Shown piece after piece: positions 37,085 to 40,441 of a stretch of 40,441 bases of DNA; position 1 is the first letter of the stretch, and each line of letters opens with the position of its first letter. Under the pieces are notes generated by a model. It searched no databases. It saw nothing but the letters and a program-made list of their open reading frames with translations, and was not told the DNA's origin. The position numbers and the translations under genes are program-made. The stretch comes from CAG-411 sp963643465 (GTDB taxonomy: Bacteria > Bacillota > Clostridia > Lachnospirales > Lachnospiraceae): the NCBI GenBank assembly GCA_963643465.1, contig CAVIJT010000021.1, positions 1 through 40,441 of the forward strand, given 5' to 3'.

Positions 37085-37497
37085 TACCAAACAGTGAGCT
37101 GGAACTAGATGAATTCGATGCGGATTTTGAAGAGGAAGAAGAACCAAACCTTACATATCGGCTGGATTTTGAAACTATGACAATTGTCGGGATTGTGGAT
37201 GACAAGGAAGCATTGGCGCAGGCATTGAATAAAATATTGCTTACGGAAACAGATGCACATTTGATTTACTCTTACGGCTACGGAAGAGAATTCAAAGATT
37301 TGTACGGGAAATCCACGGCAGAGGTAGTGGATGAATTATCGGAACGTATAGAAGAGGCTATATTGAAAGATGAGCGTTTTGAAAGTGTGGAAGTGACAGA
37401 ATTGACCGTAACAGGAAAGCACAGCATACATGTGGCAGTATCAGCAACCGCCGCCACAGGCGAGCAGATAGAAATGGAGGAAGATATAGATGTTTGA
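37081..37497 (+). CDS. DUF2634 / gp25-like baseplate wedge protein (XkdS-like)
   Basis: 138 aa, ATG overlapping the previous stop (ATGA). PNLTYRLDFETMTIVGIVDD and YSYGYGREFKDLYGKSTAEV, with an acidic start and the ETDAHLIYSYGYG turn, are typical of DUF2634 proteins. Wedge component of the contractile baseplate. Confidence 0.9.
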   Translation: MIPNSELELDEFDADFEEEEEPNLTYRLDFETMTIVGIVDDKEALAQALNKILLTETDAHLIYSYGYGREFKDLYGKSTAEVVDELSERIEEAILKDERFESVEVTELTVTGKHSIHVAVSATAATGEQIEMEEDIDV

Positions 37498-38569
37498 GGA
37501 CAAGACATATGAGAACATTCTTGATGACATGCTAGAAAATGTTCCTGGCAATGTGGACACAAGAGAAGGCTCTATTATCTATGATGCTTTGGCACCTATT
37601 GCGCTAGAACTGGCACAGACCTATTCCGATTTGAGTGTTATTATGGATGAATGCTTTGCGGACACGGCAAGTCTCTATTATCTGATTAAACGTGCAGCAG
37701 AACGTGGGATTATCCATAAGGAAGGAATTCCTGCTGTGTTAAAGATAGCGGTAACACCGCCGGATATAGAAATTGAACTTGGGACTGAGTTTAATGTAGG
37801 CGAGTTTAACTATACGGTCACAGGAACTGCAGATGATGGAGACTATCTTATTACGTGTACTGAAGCAGGGACAGATGGCAATAACACAGGTGATGAATGT
37901 ATACCGATTGGGTACATAGAAGGTTTAGAAGAGGTTCAAATTGCATCTGTTTACACATGGGGAACAGATGATGAGGATGTGGATGAATTCCGGGAACGCT
38001 ACTTTAATAGTTTTCGTGAGGTAGCTTTTGGAGGAAATAAGGCAGATTATAAAGAAAAAGCGGAGTCGTTGGAAAGAGTAGCTTGCTGCAAGGTCACACC
38101 TGCATGGAACGGTCCGCGAACGGTAAAACTTACCGTAACGGACAAATATAATGATTACAAAGGAATGTCGGCATCTAACCTTTTGGAAGTACAGAATTAT
38201 TTTGACCCAACACAAGACGGGATGGGGGTAGGAATTGCCCCGATAGGTCACATTGTGACTGTAGATACGGTATCCGAAGATAATGTGACGGTTAGTGCAA
38301 ATGTAACATTGACTAGCGGTATCAGTTTTGATGACGTAGCAGAAAATTTATACCAAGGAATTTCAAATTACTTCCTAGAACTTAGAAAAACTTGGGGAGA
38401 GGAAGATATAATTATCCGCCCATCAAGGATTGAAACCATATGTCTTGGTACCACCGGCTTTGCCAACATAACAGATGTAAAAATCAATGGGAATGCAGGA
38501 AATTATACTTGTGATAGCAACAAAGTACCTTGCTTTGTCGCTGAAAACATGGAATTTACTGTTGTTTAG
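37490..38569 (+). CDS. Baseplate J-like protein (XkdT-like)
   Basis: 359 aa, overlapping the previous gene by 8 bp. TREGSIIYDALAPIALELAQ, ADTASLYYLIKRAAERGIIH, and a beta-rich middle with DEDVDEFRERYFNSFREVAF and FGGNKADYKEKAE match baseplate J/gp47. It links wedges in the baseplate ring. Overlap on both sides shows one tight baseplate operon. Confidence 0.93.
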   Translation: MFEDKTYENILDDMLENVPGNVDTREGSIIYDALAPIALELAQTYSDLSVIMDECFADTASLYYLIKRAAERGIIHKEGIPAVLKIAVTPPDIEIELGTEFNVGEFNYTVTGTADDGDYLITCTEAGTDGNNTGDECIPIGYIEGLEEVQIASVYTWGTDDEDVDEFRERYFNSFREVAFGGNKADYKEKAESLERVACCKVTPAWNGPRTVKLTVTDKYNDYKGMSASNLLEVQNYFDPTQDGMGVGIAPIGHIVTVDTVSEDNVTVSANVTLTSGISFDDVAENLYQGISNYFLELRKTWGEEDIIIRPSRIETICLGTTGFANITDVKINGNAGNYTCDSNKVPCFVAENMEFTVV

Positions 38570-38579
38570 GAGGTGTCAG

Positions 38580-39125
38580 ATGGATAGAAAATTGATTGAA
38601 CACCTACCGGAGTTCCTTCGAGAGTTTAGGGAAATAAAGATTATTCTTGAGCAGGAACAGAAGCATGCCGAGGAGTTGGACGATGCCAAAGAGAGTATAT
38701 TTGATAATAATTTTATTGAAACACTTACTCAAGAGGGATGCGAGCGATGGGAGACTTCCTTGGAACTGACAAGCAGAAATCTAACGTTAGCAGAACGAAG
38801 AAATCAGATACTTGGTCGCTTTACGGAGCAGCGTCCTTATACAATGCGAACTTTAAGAAATCAGTTGACTGCCATATGTGGAGAGGATGGCTATACCCTT
38901 TCCATGCAAGAGGATGAATATATTCTTGTTGTACGCATCAAAATGCACATGGATGGAAAGTACAATGCAGTAAAGACGCTCCTTGATAGAATTGTTCCGG
39001 CAAACATACTGATTGACCTATCCCTTCTTTACAATACATGGGGACAGTTATCAGTAAAGACTTGGGGCGAATTGTCACAGTATACATGGCAGCAGTTGAG
39101 AGAAGATACAGAAATTACAAATTAG
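38580..39125 (+). CDS. YmfQ/DUF2313-like baseplate protein
   Basis: 181 aa from the ATG at 38580, 10 bp after the J gene, ribosome site TTAGGAGG. LIEHLPEFLREFREIKIILE and LTLAERRNQILGRFTEQRPY match the YmfQ family. The end carries repeated aromatic turns (TWGQLSVKTWGELSQYTWQQ), a small repeat with W-G-x-L units that often forms the base for fibre binding. No fibre gene follows: the holin starts 10 bp later. Confidence 0.88.
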   Translation: MDRKLIEHLPEFLREFREIKIILEQEQKHAEELDDAKESIFDNNFIETLTQEGCERWETSLELTSRNLTLAERRNQILGRFTEQRPYTMRTLRNQLTAICGEDGYTLSMQEDEYILVVRIKMHMDGKYNAVKTLLDRIVPANILIDLSLLYNTWGQLSVKTWGELSQYTWQQLREDTEITN

Positions 39126-39135
39126 GAGGAATTTT

Positions 39136-39558
39136 ATGAAAGACTTTTTATGTGGAATAGTAGGGTTTATGGGAAGCGTAGTAGCTTCCTTTTTTGGTGG
39201 CTTTGACGCAGCGATTTTGACGCTTATCTTGTTCATGATAGCTGATTTTATAAGCGGAATGGTAGTGGCAGCAGTGTTCAAGCAATCCGTAAAAACGAAA
39301 AATGGAGCATTAGAAAGTAATGTGTGCTGGAAAGGTATCTGCAGAAAGATAATGACACTTGTCTTAGTGTTCGTAGCACATAGACTGGATATGTCGTTAG
39401 GTACTACATACATTCGAGACACCGTTACAATTGCGTTTATCGCAAGTGAAACTATCAGTATTTTAGAAAATGCTGGTATTATGGGGCTGACAGCACCAAA
39501 GGCGTTATCAGATGCAGTAGACCTATTAAGAGACAAGGTTGAAAATAAGGAGGAATAA
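39136..39558 (+). CDS. Holin (phage_holin_4/TcdE-like)
   Basis: 140 aa, ribosome site AGGAGG. Three hydrophobic helices (GIVGFMGSVVASFFGG, ILTLILFMIADFISGMVVAAV, IMTLVLVFVAHRLDM), a G-rich first helix and a basic loop (KTKNGALESN), as in the BhlA/TcdE-type family. It permeabilises the membrane to release the amidase at lysis. The amidase ribosome site overlaps its last codons. Confidence 0.92.
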   Translation: MKDFLCGIVGFMGSVVASFFGGFDAAILTLILFMIADFISGMVVAAVFKQSVKTKNGALESNVCWKGICRKIMTLVLVFVAHRLDMSLGTTYIRDTVTIAFIASETISILENAGIMGLTAPKALSDAVDLLRDKVENKEE

Positions 39559-39559
39559 T

Positions 39560-40270
39560 ATGGGTTTAAAAATAAATATACTTTTAGCAAAAGCAATTAG
39601 TTATGGAAGTATGCGTGATTTAAAAGATGTAAAATACATAGTTATCCACTATACGGGAAACAAAGGAGACACTGCAGAGAACAACGCAAAGTATTTCGCC
39701 AACACAAACACAAGACAAGCAGGGGCGCATTTCTTCGTGGACAAGCAGGGAGAGGTTTGGAAGAGTGTCAACATGAACAGAACCGCTTGGGCGGTTGGTG
39801 GACTTTATTCTACCGCAAATGGAGCAGGTACATATTATCAGAAATGTACGAATGCAAATTCTGTAAGCATTGAATTGTGTGATTGCGTAGATGAAACGAA
39901 CTGGGAGCAGATGAAGGCTACTAGACAACTTGTAAAGTATATTCAAGAGAAGTGTCCAAACGCAAAGACAATCATTAGGCATTGGGATGTAAATGGAAAG
40001 TTATGCCCTGCCTGCATGACAGGGACAAACAACACCGCATGGGAGCATTTACATAGTTATCTGATAAATGGCTACCAGTATAAAGCAACGGTGACAAAGA
40101 AGGCAGCACTTAGAGCGAGTGCGAAAATTGCTGCAAATAAAATTGGAATTGCAAAAGTCGGAACAGTTGTTGAAATTACCAAAATCGTAGGAAATTGGGG
40201 ACGGATAAAAGAGAAAACACCAGACGGGAAAACACTGTGGATCTCTTTGAAAAAAGTAAAAGAAATGTAA
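39560..40270 (+). CDS. N-acetylmuramoyl-L-alanine amidase (endolysin)
   Basis: 236 aa from the ATG at 39560 (AAGGAGG upstream). Residues 1-160 are Amidase_2 with zinc ligands H30 (VIHYTG), H141 (IRHWDV) and C149 (GKLCPA), the T7-lysozyme pattern. Residues 170-236 look like a bacterial SH3 cell-wall-binding domain (LRASAKIAANKIGIAKVGTV, then GNWGRIKEKTPDGKTLWISL). Last gene before attR. Confidence 0.95.
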   Translation: MGLKINILLAKAISYGSMRDLKDVKYIVIHYTGNKGDTAENNAKYFANTNTRQAGAHFFVDKQGEVWKSVNMNRTAWAVGGLYSTANGAGTYYQKCTNANSVSIELCDCVDETNWEQMKATRQLVKYIQEKCPNAKTIIRHWDVNGKLCPACMTGTNNTAWEHLHSYLINGYQYKATVTKKAALRASAKIAANKIGIAKVGTVVEITKIVGNWGRIKEKTPDGKTLWISLKKVKEM

Positions 40271-40299
40271 TTGGTTACGAAGGGATTGAATAAAATAGA

Positions 40300-40329
40300 T
40301 TGCATTCAAGACAGTTACTATGATATAAT
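40300..40329 (+). promoter_or_regulatory. Promoter pointing out through attR
   Basis: TTGCAT (40300-40305), 18 bp, TATAAT (40324-40329) with TG three bases upstream. Downstream, GTTCAG (40350-40355) and CTGAAC (40363-40368) form a hairpin that runs into the integrase arm sites. It would transcribe into host DNA in the lysogen and across attP in the circle. The rest of 40271-40423 holds no gene. Confidence 0.5.
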
Positions 40330-40366
40330 ACAAAAAAGAATGGGTACACGTTCAGTGTATATCTGA

Positions 40367-40388
40367 ACTCGTTACATACTCGTTACAG
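40367..40388. repeat. Right arm-type integrase sites, 2 x 11 bp
   Basis: ACTCGTTACAT and ACTCGTTACAG in tandem, the same 11-mer as at 117-149, ending 35 bp before the att core. The two sides together give the expected arms for integrase (and excisionase). Confidence 0.7.
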
Positions 40389-40423
40389 ACAGTAATAGAA
40401 AGACTGATTTTTAGGGTAGCTGA

Positions 40424-40441
40424 AGTTCTCAAAGAGATAAT
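40424..40441. other. attR core (18-bp terminal direct repeat)
   Basis: AGTTCTCAAAGAGATAAT, identical to positions 1-18. Marks the right prophage-host junction; the window ends exactly here. Confidence 0.9.

Noticed and set aside
1..40441. CRISPR array, insertion sequence or DNA methyltransferase
   Set aside because: Repeats present are short tandem or inverted regulatory motifs; no spacer-repeat array, transposase or methylase motif was seen.

Overview
The window is one complete, intact-looking prophage of a temperate myovirus (contractile tail) from a low-GC Firmicute, most likely a gut Clostridia/Lachnospiraceae-type host. This rests on AT-rich DNA, AGGAGG-type ribosome sites, PBSX/Xkd-like tail proteins, YopX/DUF551/Lar-type small phage genes and a Tn916-type integrase. 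The first and last 18 bases are the same sequence (AGTTCTCAAAGAGATAAT), so the window is cut exactly at attL and attR. 11-bp direct repeats just inside both ends (three left, two right) look like integrase arm sites.

Layout. (1) 1-3250, leftward lysogeny block: attL, integrase, a membrane protein with a duplicated two-helix module, a 33-aa peptide gene and a cI-like repressor. Two look-alike rightward small-RNA units lie antisense between these genes. The repressor faces the early promoter across an operator region. (2) 3295-5240, early region of tiny genes, one leftward gene missed by simple ORF lists, a tRNA-like gene with a UUA anticodon, and a two-domain HTH/excisionase-like regulator. 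(3) 5263-10234, replication: a long inverted repeat, three consecutive hairpins, an HUH-type Rep protein, RNase HI, a ParB-like protein and SSB. No DnaB, DnaC or polymerase is seen, so replication probably starts by nicking at a hairpin origin. (4) 10252-14683, accessory and unknown small genes, including a lipoprotein, YopX and DUF551. (5) 14613-16190, switch to late expression: an ArpU/sigma-like regulator, a self-contained HicAB moron, three tandem 9-bp repeats just upstream of an extended -10 promoter, tRNA-Ile(UAU) and a terminator.

(6) 16268-29904, packaging and head: a small TM peptide, TerS with an HNH domain embedded in it, TerL, SPP1-type portal, and a MuF/gp7 head protein with a C-terminal HEIKH metallopeptidase-like extension. 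A terminator-punctuated cassette follows (Tad2/DUF2829-like, Lar-like, a giant fibre-like protein with a phosphoesterase and a BIG2 domain, and a second structural protein). Then come scaffold, major capsid and connector genes. (7) 30043-39125, contractile tail: sheath, tube, tail chaperone with a -1 frameshift site, tape measure, LysM protein, CHAP-XkdQ hub fusion, DUF2577, DUF2634, baseplate J and YmfQ. (8) 39136-40270, lysis: holin and zinc amidase.

Most notable points: the MuF-metallopeptidase plus small zinc-ribbon pair (polymorphic-toxin architecture); the HNH inserted into TerS; the fibre/phosphoesterase genes sitting in the head module while the tail module has no fibre gene; the candidate ochre-suppressor tRNA; the twin antisense RNA units; and the hairpin-rich candidate origin next to an HUH Rep. 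All family names were assigned by eye from motifs and gene order; no database search was run.
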